A stretch of 64,000 nucleotides of DNA, taken from NCBI GenBank assembly GCA_041660045.1, contig JBAZXA010000007.1, positions 149,403 through 213,402 of the forward strand, read 5' to 3'. Positions within the stretch are counted from its first letter, which is position 1. The number at the start of each line of letters is the position of its first letter. The notes under the pieces were generated by a model, which had not been told where the DNA came from, did not search any database, and saw only the letters and a program-made list of their open reading frames with translations. The position numbers were made by a program, and so were the translations under genes. Shown here in pieces: positions 43,397-53,629 of this stretch. The DNA is from WM-3-3 sp041660045. Its GTDB lineage: Bacteria > Pseudomonadota > Gammaproteobacteria > Methylococcales > Methylomonadaceae.

Positions 43397-44983
43397 ATGC
43401 AACAGCAACCGGCTAATATCCACCATCATAAAATACTAATTTTGGATTTTGGTTCCCAATACACCCAATTGATTGCCCGGCGTATTCGGGAAATTGGTGT
43501 GTATTGTGAAATATATTCCTGTGAATGCGGCGAGGAAGCGCTTAAAGCCTTTGCAGCTAACGGTATTATTTTATCTGGCGGCCCTGAGTCGGTAACCGGA
43601 CAAGACACACCGCGTGCGCCGCAACTCGTTTTTGAATTAGGCATACCGGTACTGGGCATCTGTTATGGATTACAAACCATGGCTGCACAATTGGGTGGCA
43701 AGGTTGAGCCCTCATCGCACCGCGAGTTTGGCTATGCCCAAATTAGGGCGCGTGGGCATTCAAAGCTACTGACAGATATTGAAGATGAGCTTTCACCTGA
43801 GGGTTATGGCCTGCTTGATGTCTGGATGAGCCATGGTGACCGTGTGGTTGACTTACCCCCAGGTTTTACGTTAATAGCAAGTTCTGAAGGTGCGCCAATT
43901 GCTGGCATTGCCAATGAAGAAAAAGCCTTTTATGGTTTGCAATTTCATCCAGAGGTTACCCATACTAAACAAGGTGGGCGTATATTGGCGCGGTTTGTAG
44001 TAGATATTTGTGCTTGTCCAACCTTATGGACCGCCACTAATATCATTAACGATAGTATCACCAATGTACGTGAGCAAGTCGGTAAAGAACAAGTCGTGTT
44101 AGGCCTATCCGGTGGGGTTGATTCTTCAGTCGTAGCAGCTTTATTACACCAGGCCATAGGTGAACAATTAGTCTGTGTTTTTGTAGATACAGGTTTGTTG
44201 CGCTTGCATGAGGGTGATCAAGTCATGGCTACGTTTGCTGAGCATATGGGGGTCAAAGTCATACGCGTCAATGCAGAACAGCGCTATATGGCGGCATTGG
44301 AGGGTATTAGCGACCCGGAACAGAAGCGTAAAATCATAGGCAATCTATTTGTAGAAATATTTGATGCGGAAGCAGCTAAGCTTGCTGATGCACAATGGTT
44401 GGCACAAGGGACAATTTATCCTGATGTTATCGAATCGGCTGCTTCTAAGAGCGGCAAAGCACATTTGATTAAATCGCATCATAATGTAGGCGGCTTACCT
44501 GAAAATATGGCTTTAAAATTGTTGGAGCCATTGCGCGAGTTATTTAAGGATGAAGTTAGAAAACTAGGTTTAGAGCTAGGTTTGCCATCAGCAATGGTGT
44601 TTAGGCATCCTTTTCCTGGCCCTGGTTTAGGCGTTAGGATTTTAGGCGAAGTAAAAAAGGATTATGCCGATCTATTACGACAGGCAGATGCCATATTTAT
44701 TGAGGAACTCTACCGGCACGAGCTATACGACAAAGTCAGCCAAGCTTTTGCGGTATTTTTGCCGGTAAAATCGGTTGGGGTAATGGGTGATGGCCGCCGT
44801 TACGATTATGTTATCGCGATCCGTGCAGTGGAAACTATCGATTTTATGACAGCGCGCTGGGCGCATTTACCTTATGATTTTCTTGATTTAATCTCACGGC
44901 GCATCATCAACGAAGTTTCGGGGATTTCCCGGGTTACTTACGATATTTCTGGTAAGCCACCTGCTACCATAGAGTGGGAGTAG
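43397..44983 (+). CDS. guaA: GMP synthase (glutamine-hydrolysing)
   Basis: GuaA converts XMP to GMP with glutamine and ATP. The N-terminal class I amidotransferase carries Cys89 in GICYGLQ and the His-Glu of FHPEVTHT. The ATP pyrophosphatase P-loop is GLSGGVDSS (236-244). The C-terminal dimerisation domain ends in the conserved GKPPATIEWE. The length of 528 residues is normal. Second gene of the gua operon. Confidence 0.98.
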   Translation: MQQQPANIHHHKILILDFGSQYTQLIARRIREIGVYCEIYSCECGEEALKAFAANGIILSGGPESVTGQDTPRAPQLVFELGIPVLGICYGLQTMAAQLGGKVEPSSHREFGYAQIRARGHSKLLTDIEDELSPEGYGLLDVWMSHGDRVVDLPPGFTLIASSEGAPIAGIANEEKAFYGLQFHPEVTHTKQGGRILARFVVDICACPTLWTATNIINDSITNVREQVGKEQVVLGLSGGVDSSVVAALLHQAIGEQLVCVFVDTGLLRLHEGDQVMATFAEHMGVKVIRVNAEQRYMAALEGISDPEQKRKIIGNLFVEIFDAEAAKLADAQWLAQGTIYPDVIESAASKSGKAHLIKSHHNVGGLPENMALKLLEPLRELFKDEVRKLGLELGLPSAMVFRHPFPGPGLGVRILGEVKKDYADLLRQADAIFIEELYRHELYDKVSQAFAVFLPVKSVGVMGDGRRYDYVIAIRAVETIDFMTARWAHLPYDFLDLISRRIINEVSGISRVTYDISGKPPATIEWE

Positions 44984-45872
44984 CTTATATTTATGCTCCG
45001 AAATGGCTTGTTTTTCCCTTGAACAACTAATGATTGCTACTTAAAACAGCATAGCAGACTGATATAAACTGGCTCTTGTTGTTTGTCCGTGTGCATCGGC
45101 TAAATGTTAAATGCACCTATTTTCATTCTATTTAGTTAAATATTTTGATAGCATTCTGCTCTCAGGATATGAAGCTAATTTATTTAGTGCTAATTTGCTA
45201 TATATTCGGATAAAAACGTTTCTTTACTTTGCCCTGTGAGTGTGAAGTTAACTTAAACACATCGGGCTGAATTCAACCGTAAGCCTGTAGCATACTGACA
45301 CATTTTGCAATCCATAGGCGCAGTGAATAAGGTGTGTTAGGCAGTTATTGCACAACTTAGTAGTAGATAAAAAGTCAGCGCTGGAAAGTTTAATCAGCAT
45401 TTATCAAACTAGCAGGCTAAGGAGCATTGTCAACCCCTAAGAATATAATAGTTCGATTTTTTTTACATAATATGTTTTACGCCGCCAGGCTTTACTGATT
45501 ACCTATATATAAACTTACGTAGGCTAACAGACAAGAAAATACTTATAAGGCTGTGCCCTAGATCCCTTGCGATGGCACGGGGATTCTTGGGTTGTAGGGC
45601 TCTATTAGCAGAAGTATAGGGCGCAAAGTCTTTATGTCTATTTGCAATGAAAACTTTATGAAAGAATATATTTTAATTTGTATATACCGGTTTATATTTA
45701 AACAAATGCTAAGTTGAATTAATGTATAGTAAAAAACGTTTTCATATGACTACAAATTAGCAGGTTCGTATTTTCAGATATTCCGGTGAGTGGAATATCG
45801 TAATAGAGTCTCTCAGAGTCACCCTAATTTAGGTGTTTGAAGAAATATTATCGATTTCAGCTGAGTATTAAT
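44984..45872. other. Long AT-rich non-coding region after guaA
   Basis: About 890 bp without a recognisable gene. It holds a long imperfect stem (GCCCTAGATCCC from 45555, pairing with GGGGAT and TAGGGC ending 45600) and an 8-bp inverted repeat GATATTCC/GGAATATC (45777-45799) shortly before the acyltransferase start. The base composition and stop-rich frames suggest a decayed or regulatory region. I see no insertion-sequence remnant that I can name. Confidence 0.4.
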
Positions 45873-47777
45873 ATGGAATATAGACGAGAGATTGATGGTT
45901 TGAGGACAGTAGCTGTATTACCTGTCATATTGTTTCACGCTGGATTTGAGACTTTTAGCGGTGGCTTTGTCGGTGTTGATGTTTTCTTTGTCATCAGCGG
46001 TTATTTGATCACAACAATCATAATTTCTGAACTAGAGGTTGGTAAGTTTTCAATCGTTAAGTTCTATGAGCGACGAGCCAGGCGAATTTTGCCAGCTTTG
46101 TTCTTAGTCATGGCAACCTGTATTCCGTTTGCTTGGTTTTGGCTGCTGCCCAGCGATATGAAAGGGTTTACTCAAAGTTTAATTGCAGTTCCCACATTTG
46201 TATCAAATTTCTTTTTTTGGCATCAAAGTGGGTACTTTGATGCGGAGGCCGAATTAAAGCCCCTTCTTCATACCTGGAGTTTGGCTGTCGAAGAGCAGTA
46301 TTATTTGCTATTTCCGCTGTTTTTGATGTTGGTCTGGCCTTTAGGACGGAAATGGCTATTAGTGATTCTAGTGATTACGGCATTGATCAGTCTTGCGCTG
46401 TCAGATTATGAATCCACTAAAAGACCTATGGCGACTTTCTTCTTGTTACCTACTCGTGCTTGGGAACTGTCCATAGGTTCTTTTGTGGCTTTCTATCTGC
46501 TTGGAAAGGATCGGACTAATTACCCACAGTTTCTTTTTCAATTTTTAAGTCTTATAGGTTTAAGCCTACTTCTATTTGCTATCTTTGTCTTTGATAAAGA
46601 AACGCCATTTCCAAGTTTATACGCTTTGGTACCTACTATTGGGGTCGCTTTGATTATTATTTTCGCCTTACCGAAAACATGGGTAGGTAAGCTTTTAGGT
46701 AATCAAGTGTTTGTTGGTATTGGTCTTGTTAGTTACAGTGCTTATTTGTGGCATCAACCGCTATTTGCATTTACCCGTCAAAGAAGTCTAGACGAACCAA
46801 GTCCGTCTATTTTTATATTACTATCGTTGCTTTCATTGTGTCTTGCCTATTTAACTTGGCGATTTGTTGAGAGGCCATTTAGGCAAACAACTAAGGGTTT
46901 CGTTTTAAAGCGATCCACGATTTTTATTTACGCGGGATTAATGAGCGCGTTTTTTATCACTCTCGGTTTGGTATTGGACAATACGCGCTATTATGAGAGC
47001 AATTCAACAATCGAACAAAGGCGCATATTGTCATATTTAGATTATCCCAAGACCGACTTATATAAGTATGGTTGGCAAGATGGGAAATGTTTTATTCATG
47101 ACACAATTAAAGATTTTAAAGATTACGATAAAGATTATTGTTTAAAAATAGCTAACAAAAATTTGAATTTTTTGCTTGTAGGTGATTCGCATGGTGCGCA
47201 TTTACGTCATGGCTTGGTAACCAATTATCAAAATATCAATTTCTTACAGGCAACCGCCTCAGGATGTAGGCCTTTAATCAATGCTAAAGGCGAAAAACGG
47301 TGTATTGATTTGACTCAATATATTTTTAATGAATTCATACCTACCACAAAACTGGATGGGGTAATACTCTCAGCTCTATGGAAACAAGAGGATTTTGAGG
47401 GTTTGATTAAGACAGTAAATTCTCTCAAGCAATTCGTTCCTAAAATAATTGTTTTAGGCCCTACTATCACCTATGTAAGGCCATTGCCATTTATCCTGGG
47501 CAGACCAAATGGCGAAATGATTAATATGTTGCCAAGAACATCAAAATTAATTAACCAAGACCGATTTGAAGTTTCCGGGCTGATGTCTATTTTACTCAAG
47601 GACACAGGCGCGACTTATGTCGATTTGATTTCTGGTATTTGTTCCGAGGAATATTGCCAAACCATGGCTAATTCAGAAGAGCCAATGAGTTTTGACCGTA
47701 CACACTTTACACTGGCGGGGGCGAGTCGTGTTATTTTAAACTTAAGAGATGATATACCACTGCCATTTTACAAATGA
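45873..47777 (+). CDS. Acyltransferase-3 / SGNH-domain O-acyltransferase (OafA-like)
   Basis: A 634-residue membrane protein. The N-terminal acyltransferase-3 domain (about 1-350) starts YRREIDGLRTVAVLPVILFH and has about ten helices, the FFVISGYLIT loop and the RRARRILPAL segment. The periplasmic C-terminal SGNH domain carries GDSH (437-440; nucleophile S439) and D608-x2-H611 in DRTHFTLAG. Such proteins O-acetylate lipopolysaccharide O-antigen or peptidoglycan. The frame opens at TTG 45837, but the family N-terminus fits ATG 45873. It stands alone in an AT-rich stretch and may be a recently acquired surface-modification gene; the acceptor is unknown. Confidence 0.9.
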   Translation: MEYRREIDGLRTVAVLPVILFHAGFETFSGGFVGVDVFFVISGYLITTIIISELEVGKFSIVKFYERRARRILPALFLVMATCIPFAWFWLLPSDMKGFTQSLIAVPTFVSNFFFWHQSGYFDAEAELKPLLHTWSLAVEEQYYLLFPLFLMLVWPLGRKWLLVILVITALISLALSDYESTKRPMATFFLLPTRAWELSIGSFVAFYLLGKDRTNYPQFLFQFLSLIGLSLLLFAIFVFDKETPFPSLYALVPTIGVALIIIFALPKTWVGKLLGNQVFVGIGLVSYSAYLWHQPLFAFTRQRSLDEPSPSIFILLSLLSLCLAYLTWRFVERPFRQTTKGFVLKRSTIFIYAGLMSAFFITLGLVLDNTRYYESNSTIEQRRILSYLDYPKTDLYKYGWQDGKCFIHDTIKDFKDYDKDYCLKIANKNLNFLLVGDSHGAHLRHGLVTNYQNINFLQATASGCRPLINAKGEKRCIDLTQYIFNEFIPTTKLDGVILSALWKQEDFEGLIKTVNSLKQFVPKIIVLGPTITYVRPLPFILGRPNGEMINMLPRTSKLINQDRFEVSGLMSILLKDTGATYVDLISGICSEEYCQTMANSEEPMSFDRTHFTLAGASRVILNLRDDIPLPFYK

Positions 47778-48014
47778 TAAGATTTAGGGAGATTAGTTTT
47801 TAACTTAAAGAGGATAAGAGTAGTTAGTGCAGCTGCTATGCTTCAGCACTTTTAGTTGGTTGTAGAAGTGGTTAACAATGGTCTTTCAACGATATAGCAG
47901 CCCATCAAGCTGCATAATGTAAGTGTATAGTGTTACATTTACTATTACGCCACGACAATGAGGCTAAAATCATACACATCAATTTTTACAGTTAAATTTT
48001 TTGTTCATCAATCA

Positions 48015-48476
48015 ATGAAGCTAAGCCAAGATGATCATGCCTGGATGCGTTATGCAATTCGGCTGGCACAACGTGCCGAACAGCAAGGTGAAGTGCCGGT
48101 AGGTGCGGTAATTGTTAAGGCTGATAATTGCATAGCAGAAGGTTGGAATAGCCCTATTACTAACCATGACCCAAGTGCCCATGCAGAAATTGTTGCACTT
48201 AGGCAAGCGGGTCTTAAGTTAGGTAATTACCGATTGCTGGATACCACATTGTATGTCACCTTGGAACCTTGTCTTATGTGTGTTGGCGCCCTTGCTCAGG
48301 CACGAATTAAGCGTTTGGTGTTTGGCGCTTATGACACTAAGCGTGGAGCAGTTTGTAGCGCCTTTAACTTAAGTCAGGCGGCGGGGTTTTTAAATCATCA
48401 GTTTCACTGGCAAGGTGGGGTGCTGGAAGGGTGCTGTGGGGAGCTGCTTAAAGATTTTTTTAAAAGTAGGCGATAG
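48015..48476 (+). CDS. tadA: tRNA-specific adenosine deaminase
   Basis: TadA converts A34 of tRNA-Arg(ACG) to inosine. The zinc and proton-relay motif is H56-A57-E58, with P85-C86-x2-C89 supplying the other zinc ligands. The frame extends upstream to ATG 47958, adding 19 residues not found in the family. ATG 48015 gives 153 residues and the usual MKLSQDDHAWMRYAI start. Neither has a clear ribosome-binding site. It converges with mltF, 3 bp between the stops. Confidence 0.95.
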   Translation: MKLSQDDHAWMRYAIRLAQRAEQQGEVPVGAVIVKADNCIAEGWNSPITNHDPSAHAEIVALRQAGLKLGNYRLLDTTLYVTLEPCLMCVGALAQARIKRLVFGAYDTKRGAVCSAFNLSQAAGFLNHQFHWQGGVLEGCCGELLKDFFKSRR

Positions 48477-48479
48477 TGG

Positions 48480-49919
48480 TTATAGCAAAGGGCTATCTAT
48501 AGCGACAGTGGTTTTTGTTATTATTTTTGCTTTATCTGAGAGCGCGTTTTTTTGGATTTTATTTTCTTCGGTCAACCAAACTAACAAATCATAATAGCTA
48601 CGGATGTTTTCTACATAATGGACAGGTTCTTGGCCTCGGGCATAACCGTATTTTGTATTTTCGTGCCATTTTTTTTGTTCTAATAGGGGGAGGCGTTGTT
48701 TTACGTCCATCCACTTATCGGGGTTGCCGCCTTGCCGTTGGGTTAGTTGCATGGCATCTTCAAGATGGCCGGGACCGACATTGTATGAGGCTAGTGCAAA
48801 CCAAGTGCGATCCGGTTCTGGAATAGTTTCTGGGATAATTTGTTTACGTTGTTGGAAGTAACGGGCACCACCAGCTATGCTTTGCGCCGGATCTGTACGG
48901 TTTTTGACACCCAGCTGACCTGCGGTGTCGTTTGTTAACATCATGATGCCTTGTACGCCAGTCGGTGAGGTTGCTTCTTGTAGCCAGTGGGATTCTTGAT
49001 ATCCGATGGCTGCTAAAAGACGCCAATCTAACTTAAGGTCGTTGGCCGCTGAATCAAAATATTTTTGATAAATTGGCAGCCTGCTTTTTTTATGCTCGCG
49101 GAACTTGCAATTGCTGACGTAACTTAAGCTATTGGTATGGCCATAATGTTTTTCAATCAGTCGATCCAGGGTTTTATCTTGTTTGATCTGATTGAAAAAC
49201 TTAACAGCTTCATCATAAAGACTGGTGTCGTCGGAAATAGGGAAGGCCCAAGCCAATTGCCGAGGCTCGCTGACATCAAATGCTATATTGAGTTTAGGGT
49301 AAAAACGGCGGAGTAATTGAGCCTGGTTTGAGTCTGCCAACGTGTAATCAATAAGTCCTTCATTGACTAAATAGAGCAAACCATTACTATCGAGTTGTGA
49401 GTTGATGTTCCAATTCAGTTCGGGTGTTTCTAATTTAAGTGCTTCTAGCGTGCTGACATGGCTAGTCCCTTTAACCACTTCAATTATGCCATTGCTTAAG
49501 GCCGCTATATCGCTCGGTTTACGGTGATCAGACCGATAAACCAATTGCTCGGTAATTTCTTGATAAGCTGGAGCAAAACGCAGATGCTGCTTTCTGGCAT
49601 CGGTTATAGTAATGCCTGCGGCTGCAATATCTGCTTTGCCGTGGCCAATTTTATTAAGTAATTCATTAAAAGTGTCAGGGATGTTAAATTTGGCGCGGAC
49701 ACCCAGATGAGCTGCAAACAAATTGGCTAAATCATATTCTAATCCACTATAACCATCTGGGCTTTGGTAATACGTGGTGGGGTCTTCCCGGGTAAGAAAA
49801 TTTAGCACACCATTGCGCTGAATCCGGTCTAACTGGTTTTGTGCTATAGGCGCAACATGGCAGGTAGACAGTGGAATCGCAAATAATGTCCCAATAATCA
49901 GACGTTTGTATGATGACAA
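48480..49919 (-). CDS. mltF: Membrane-bound lytic murein transglycosylase F
   Basis: MltF cleaves the glycan strands of peptidoglycan at the outer membrane. The signal peptide ends in LSTC (Cys20), an imperfect lipobox. A bacterial extracellular solute-binding-like regulatory domain (about 35-260) precedes the SLT catalytic domain with Glu309 in GYQESHW and GVQGIMMLT. The 479-residue length matches MltF. Its start overlaps the 3' end of pgi by 22 bp, so pgi and mltF are translationally coupled. Confidence 0.94.
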   Translation of the reverse strand: MSSYKRLIIGTLFAIPLSTCHVAPIAQNQLDRIQRNGVLNFLTREDPTTYYQSPDGYSGLEYDLANLFAAHLGVRAKFNIPDTFNELLNKIGHGKADIAAAGITITDARKQHLRFAPAYQEITEQLVYRSDHRKPSDIAALSNGIIEVVKGTSHVSTLEALKLETPELNWNINSQLDSNGLLYLVNEGLIDYTLADSNQAQLLRRFYPKLNIAFDVSEPRQLAWAFPISDDTSLYDEAVKFFNQIKQDKTLDRLIEKHYGHTNSLSYVSNCKFREHKKSRLPIYQKYFDSAANDLKLDWRLLAAIGYQESHWLQEATSPTGVQGIMMLTNDTAGQLGVKNRTDPAQSIAGGARYFQQRKQIIPETIPEPDRTWFALASYNVGPGHLEDAMQLTQRQGGNPDKWMDVKQRLPLLEQKKWHENTKYGYARGQEPVHYVENIRSYYDLLVWLTEENKIQKNALSDKAKIITKTTVAIDSPLL

Positions 49920-51553
49920 GATTCTCGGTAATGTTTGTAAGTATTAATTAAAGCATTGGTTGAACAATCGTGGCTTTCGACTATGCCATCATTTTGAAGT
50001 TCAGGCAAGATAACATTGGCAAGAACCTTCCCAAGCTGTACACCCATTTGGTCAAAGGAATTAATATTCCAAATGATGCCCTGGACAAAAATTTTGTGCT
50101 CATAAAAGGCAATTAACGAGCCTAAAGTTTTGGGGGTGAGCTTTTTAAAGAGGAAGGTGTTTGAGGGTTTGTTGCCTGTAAAGGCTTTAGAAGCTATCAA
50201 CACAGAATTTTCAAGATCGTGGCCTTTAAGTTCTTGCTTGACCTCAGTTTCTGTTTTGCCTTTCATTAAGGCTTCAGGTTGGGCCAAAAAATTGGAGATT
50301 AGGATGTCATGATGTTCTGGTAGGTTAAAATGGCTGTTGGCTGCGGCTAAAAAGTCGCATGGAATCAATTTCGTGCCTTGATGGATAAGCTGATAAAACG
50401 CATGTTGCCCATTAGTACCAGGCTGCCCCCAAATAATTTGTCCGGTACTATAATCAACTGGTTCACCATTAACATCGACACTTTTACCGTTGCTTTCCAT
50501 ATCGCCTTGCTGGAAATAATCGGTAAAATGCCGCATAGATTGGTCATAAGGTAAAATAGCATGTGACTCGGCATTGAAGAAATTGTTATACCAAATACCC
50601 AACATAGCCATGATGACGGGGATGTTTTGTTCAAAAGGGGTGTCACGGAAATAATTGTCTACGTCATTGGCGCCTTCAAGCATTTGCTCAAAATTATCCA
50701 TACCTACATACAAGGCAATGGATAAACCGATTGATGACCACAGCGAATAACGTCCCCCCACCCAATCCCAAAATTCGAACATGTTCTCGGCGTCTATACC
50801 AAACTCGGTAATTTTTTTGGTGTTGGTTGAAATGGCAATAAAATGTTTGGCAATTGCAGTTTCATCTTTTGCGCTATCAAGAAACCAACGACGTGCAGAA
50901 TTCGCATTGGTCATGGTTTCATGGGTGGTGAAAGTCTTGGAAGCAATTAGAAATAATGAAGTTTCTGGCGAGATTTGTTTTAAGGTCTCTAAAAGGTCGG
51001 CTTGATCAATATTCGATACGAAATGAACTTTTAATGCCTTAGGTGCGTATGGCGCCAGGGCTGTGGTCGCCATTTTAGGGCCTAAGTCGGAACCGCCTAT
51101 GCCAATATTAACAATATCCGTTATGGTTTTTCCGGTGTAACCTTTCCATTCGCCAGAACGGACTTGCGTGGTAAAACGCCGCATTTTTTCCAGCACTGCA
51201 TTAATGTTAGGCATAACATCTTGTCCGTCAACAAAGACGGGCGAGGAAGCCCTATTACGTAATGCCGTGTGTAGTACAGCCCTGTTTTCGGTGCCATTGA
51301 TTTTATCGCCGGAAAACATGGCTTTAATTTTGCTCTCAAGGTTTGCTTGTTTGGCAAGGTTAAGTAAAAGCGGAATGGTCTGCTCGGTTATTCGATTTTT
51401 AGAATAATCAAACAATATGTCATTTAAGGTAAGGGAGAACTTTTTAAAGCGTAGAGGGTCAGTCTCAAATATGTTACGCAAGGATTGATGGTGGATCTCG
51501 TTGTAGTGGTTTTGTAAGGTCTTCCAAGCTTCTGATTGGGTCAGAGATGACAT
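49898..51553 (-). CDS. pgi: Glucose-6-phosphate isomerase
   Basis: Pgi interconverts glucose-6-phosphate and fructose-6-phosphate. From ATG 51553 the protein has 551 residues. It contains the signature segments IGIGGSDLGPKM, VGGRYSLWSSIGL and GQPGTNGQHAFYQLIHQG. A TTG at 51562 extends the frame by three codons, but it sits too close to the GGA ribosome-binding element. Drives sugar-phosphate supply for the lipopolysaccharide genes nearby only in a general sense; the coupling with mltF is positional. Confidence 0.97.
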   Translation of the reverse strand: MSSLTQSEAWKTLQNHYNEIHHQSLRNIFETDPLRFKKFSLTLNDILFDYSKNRITEQTIPLLLNLAKQANLESKIKAMFSGDKINGTENRAVLHTALRNRASSPVFVDGQDVMPNINAVLEKMRRFTTQVRSGEWKGYTGKTITDIVNIGIGGSDLGPKMATTALAPYAPKALKVHFVSNIDQADLLETLKQISPETSLFLIASKTFTTHETMTNANSARRWFLDSAKDETAIAKHFIAISTNTKKITEFGIDAENMFEFWDWVGGRYSLWSSIGLSIALYVGMDNFEQMLEGANDVDNYFRDTPFEQNIPVIMAMLGIWYNNFFNAESHAILPYDQSMRHFTDYFQQGDMESNGKSVDVNGEPVDYSTGQIIWGQPGTNGQHAFYQLIHQGTKLIPCDFLAAANSHFNLPEHHDILISNFLAQPEALMKGKTETEVKQELKGHDLENSVLIASKAFTGNKPSNTFLFKKLTPKTLGSLIAFYEHKIFVQGIIWNINSFDQMGVQLGKVLANVILPELQNDGIVESHDCSTNALINTYKHYRESCHHTNV

Positions 51554-51818
51554 TGCGTTCAATTCCGTCTAAATAAAAAATGAATTATGTTTACACGATT
51601 GCAAGTATAGCAATAACCCGTTGACGAAGGATAGTCGTAGCTTTGCATTGCCCTATTGTGTTGATTTGTTGGTAGTTACGCCACAGTCTTCCTTTATTTG
51701 TAAAGGGTGTTGTGTTAGAGTGACTAACTGCTTTAGGTTAAACTAATTGGTAGATAGTTGATAAGCAATAGAAATAAACAAAAGTTTTTAATAATAATAG
51801 AAAAACGGGAAGGTGTTT

Positions 51819-52409
51819 ATGAACAGAAAACAAATGATGGGGAAGCTTTTTATCGGGTTATACGGTTTGGTTTTTTCAGCCGTAATATGGGCTCATGGTG
51901 GTGCCGCAGGTACAGATACCGACCAATGTAAATTTGAGTTGGAGCCCTCGCACTGGATTCATTATACGGCCTATCAGCCTAAGGCTTTCCCCGCAGAAGA
52001 ATTTTGCGGCAACATCCCTACCACAGATACACTGACGCAATTGGTATTTGATTACCAAGACCCAAGATACCGTAATATGACAGTAGAATTCGAAGTGACC
52101 AAAGAACCTGAAGGTACTCGGGTGTTCTTCCAGTCAGGTGAAAAACATAAGTCAGGCACAGTAGTGTTGGCATTGCCTAATGGCGTGTCAGAAGTTGGCA
52201 AGTATCTAATTCATATTACTTTGATTCCTGATCAAGGGGATCGTTTAGATGCGCATATGAGCTTTGTAGCAGGTAAAGGGCAATCTGTCAGCAGGACTAG
52301 CATTCTGCTCTATGCGTTTTTCCTTTTTGCGGGTTTGTATGTGCTTTATTTGTCAAACGTTGGCTTCAAACGCATCGTTGACAATGCAATCAATAAAATC
52401 AAAAGCTAA
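51819..52409 (+). CDS. Exported, C-terminally anchored periplasmic protein of unknown function
   Basis: A 196-residue protein with a signal peptide (to about residue 26, ending IWA-HGG). The periplasmic domain of about 125 residues has Cys near 36 and 63, and a C-terminal membrane helix (SILLYAFFLFAGLYVLYLSN) precedes a short basic tail. This topology (signal, periplasmic domain, one C-terminal helix) matches that of AmoD/PmoD accessory proteins of ammonia and methane oxidisers. I cannot align a PmoD copper site, so the link is topological only. GGGAAGG ribosome-binding site before ATG 51819; the upstream GTG 51813 overlaps that site. First of four genes of exported or membrane proteins. Confidence 0.8.
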   Translation: MNRKQMMGKLFIGLYGLVFSAVIWAHGGAAGTDTDQCKFELEPSHWIHYTAYQPKAFPAEEFCGNIPTTDTLTQLVFDYQDPRYRNMTVEFEVTKEPEGTRVFFQSGEKHKSGTVVLALPNGVSEVGKYLIHITLIPDQGDRLDAHMSFVAGKGQSVSRTSILLYAFFLFAGLYVLYLSNVGFKRIVDNAINKIKS

Positions 52410-52555
52410 CCTAACGTAAATGTTGAATTAGCTGTTTTAAAAGATAATGGAATCAAGTAACGCTGCATGGATGCAGCAATTGACATTAAAAGTAGAGAGT
52501 TTTGATGGTAGGACGACGGCTATCAGAGCTATAAAAAACAGATGGGGGCAGCAGA

Positions 52556-53464
52556 ATGGTCAGGATATTTGCAGTGGTACTAATTGCGTTTGTTATGGCA
52601 GTGCCAACTTGGGCGCTAGACATTGAAGAACATAATGCATTGATGAACCATGGTGACGGCCATCTGATGGATATGGATGGCGGCATGGTCATGGGACAAA
52701 ATACAGAAACATTGCCCGGTGGTTGTGACCGCATTTCAGAAACTAAAGAAATTACCGTACATGCAGGACATAAATACTCGGAGAAGTTTCCAGGTACGAT
52801 GTTCGCTTTCGATACCCAAGAATTTAATTTTAAGCCTTGTACAAAATTAACAGTACACTTCGTCAATGAAGATAATGTTCGGCATCAGTGGATGATGCAC
52901 GGTTTGCCTAAATACTTATATCCCCAAGGCATGTTCCATTTAGAAGTTAGTGGGCCTGCAAAGATTACCGGAACATTAATACTTCCGCCTGGCGATAAAA
53001 CTTATTTAGTGCATTGTGACATTGCCCAGCATATGGAAAAAGGCATGAAGGCACAATTAAAAGTCGGCAAGGGGGATGGTGATTTACCTAGTATTCCTGG
53101 GCTTACTGCTTATGTTGTGCCAGATGATTATTCAGGTCTTGAAGCGATGGTAAGCGCTAATGACGCGGCTATTATTGCCGCAGCAGCCAAGGCAGCTACA
53201 ACGGCGGCTAATAAAAAATTAAAACAAGAAGCGGAGCAGGATAGTTCATTTATTTCTGGCGGAACTGTTATAGGCTTAGCAATAGGCTTATTATTGGCAC
53301 CTTATCTGGCGAGAAAATTTAAAGGGATGAGTGCTTCCGAAATAGTCGCATATTTGTTTGATGTGCTAAGGTCTGGTATAGAACTTTGTGTAAATCTGAT
53401 GACTAAATTCTTCAAATGGATAATTGCAGCTAAAAATAAAGCTTTACCAGGAGCCAGTGAATAG
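52556..53464 (+). CDS. Membrane-anchored cupredoxin with Met/His-rich N-terminus
   Basis: A 302-residue exported protein. The signal peptide (1-20) is followed by a Met- and His-rich stretch (26-46: six Met, three His), typical of copper-capturing segments. The cupredoxin domain (about 60-172) has a complete type-1 copper site: H110 and C154-x4-H159-x4-M164. An Ala/Lys-rich linker leads to a hydrophobic helix (about 234-250) and a second hydrophobic stretch near 265-292. The protein is thus a periplasmic blue-copper domain tethered to the membrane. Electron transfer or copper handling are both possible. GGGGGC site before the ATG; 146 bp after the preceding gene. Confidence 0.88.
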   Translation: MVRIFAVVLIAFVMAVPTWALDIEEHNALMNHGDGHLMDMDGGMVMGQNTETLPGGCDRISETKEITVHAGHKYSEKFPGTMFAFDTQEFNFKPCTKLTVHFVNEDNVRHQWMMHGLPKYLYPQGMFHLEVSGPAKITGTLILPPGDKTYLVHCDIAQHMEKGMKAQLKVGKGDGDLPSIPGLTAYVVPDDYSGLEAMVSANDAAIIAAAAKAATTAANKKLKQEAEQDSSFISGGTVIGLAIGLLLAPYLARKFKGMSASEIVAYLFDVLRSGIELCVNLMTKFFKWIIAAKNKALPGASE

Positions 53465-53483
53465 CTAACGGTAGCTTTTGTTT
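53463..53483 (+). terminator. Weak hairpin after the cupredoxin gene
   Basis: AGCTA-ACGG-TAGCT followed by TTTGTTT, overlapping the stop codon. The short AT-rich stem suggests partial termination. Confidence 0.35.
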
Positions 53484-53629
53484 CAGTTGCTATAAACGTC
53501 TTTGGCATTGCCAAGCGCTAAAACTATTAGTTTTCCTGCATTAGTTTCTAAAAACGGTATAAACACTAGGTTTTGGTTAATACGGCTAGTTGCTAGTTAC
53601 TTGATTTACGATTAATTTACGGAGACGTC

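Noticed and set aside
51819..52409. Assignment of the first cluster gene as PmoD/AmoD
   Set aside because: Topology is alike, but the two Cys are about 27 residues apart and I could not place a PmoD-type copper site, so only the topology is reported.
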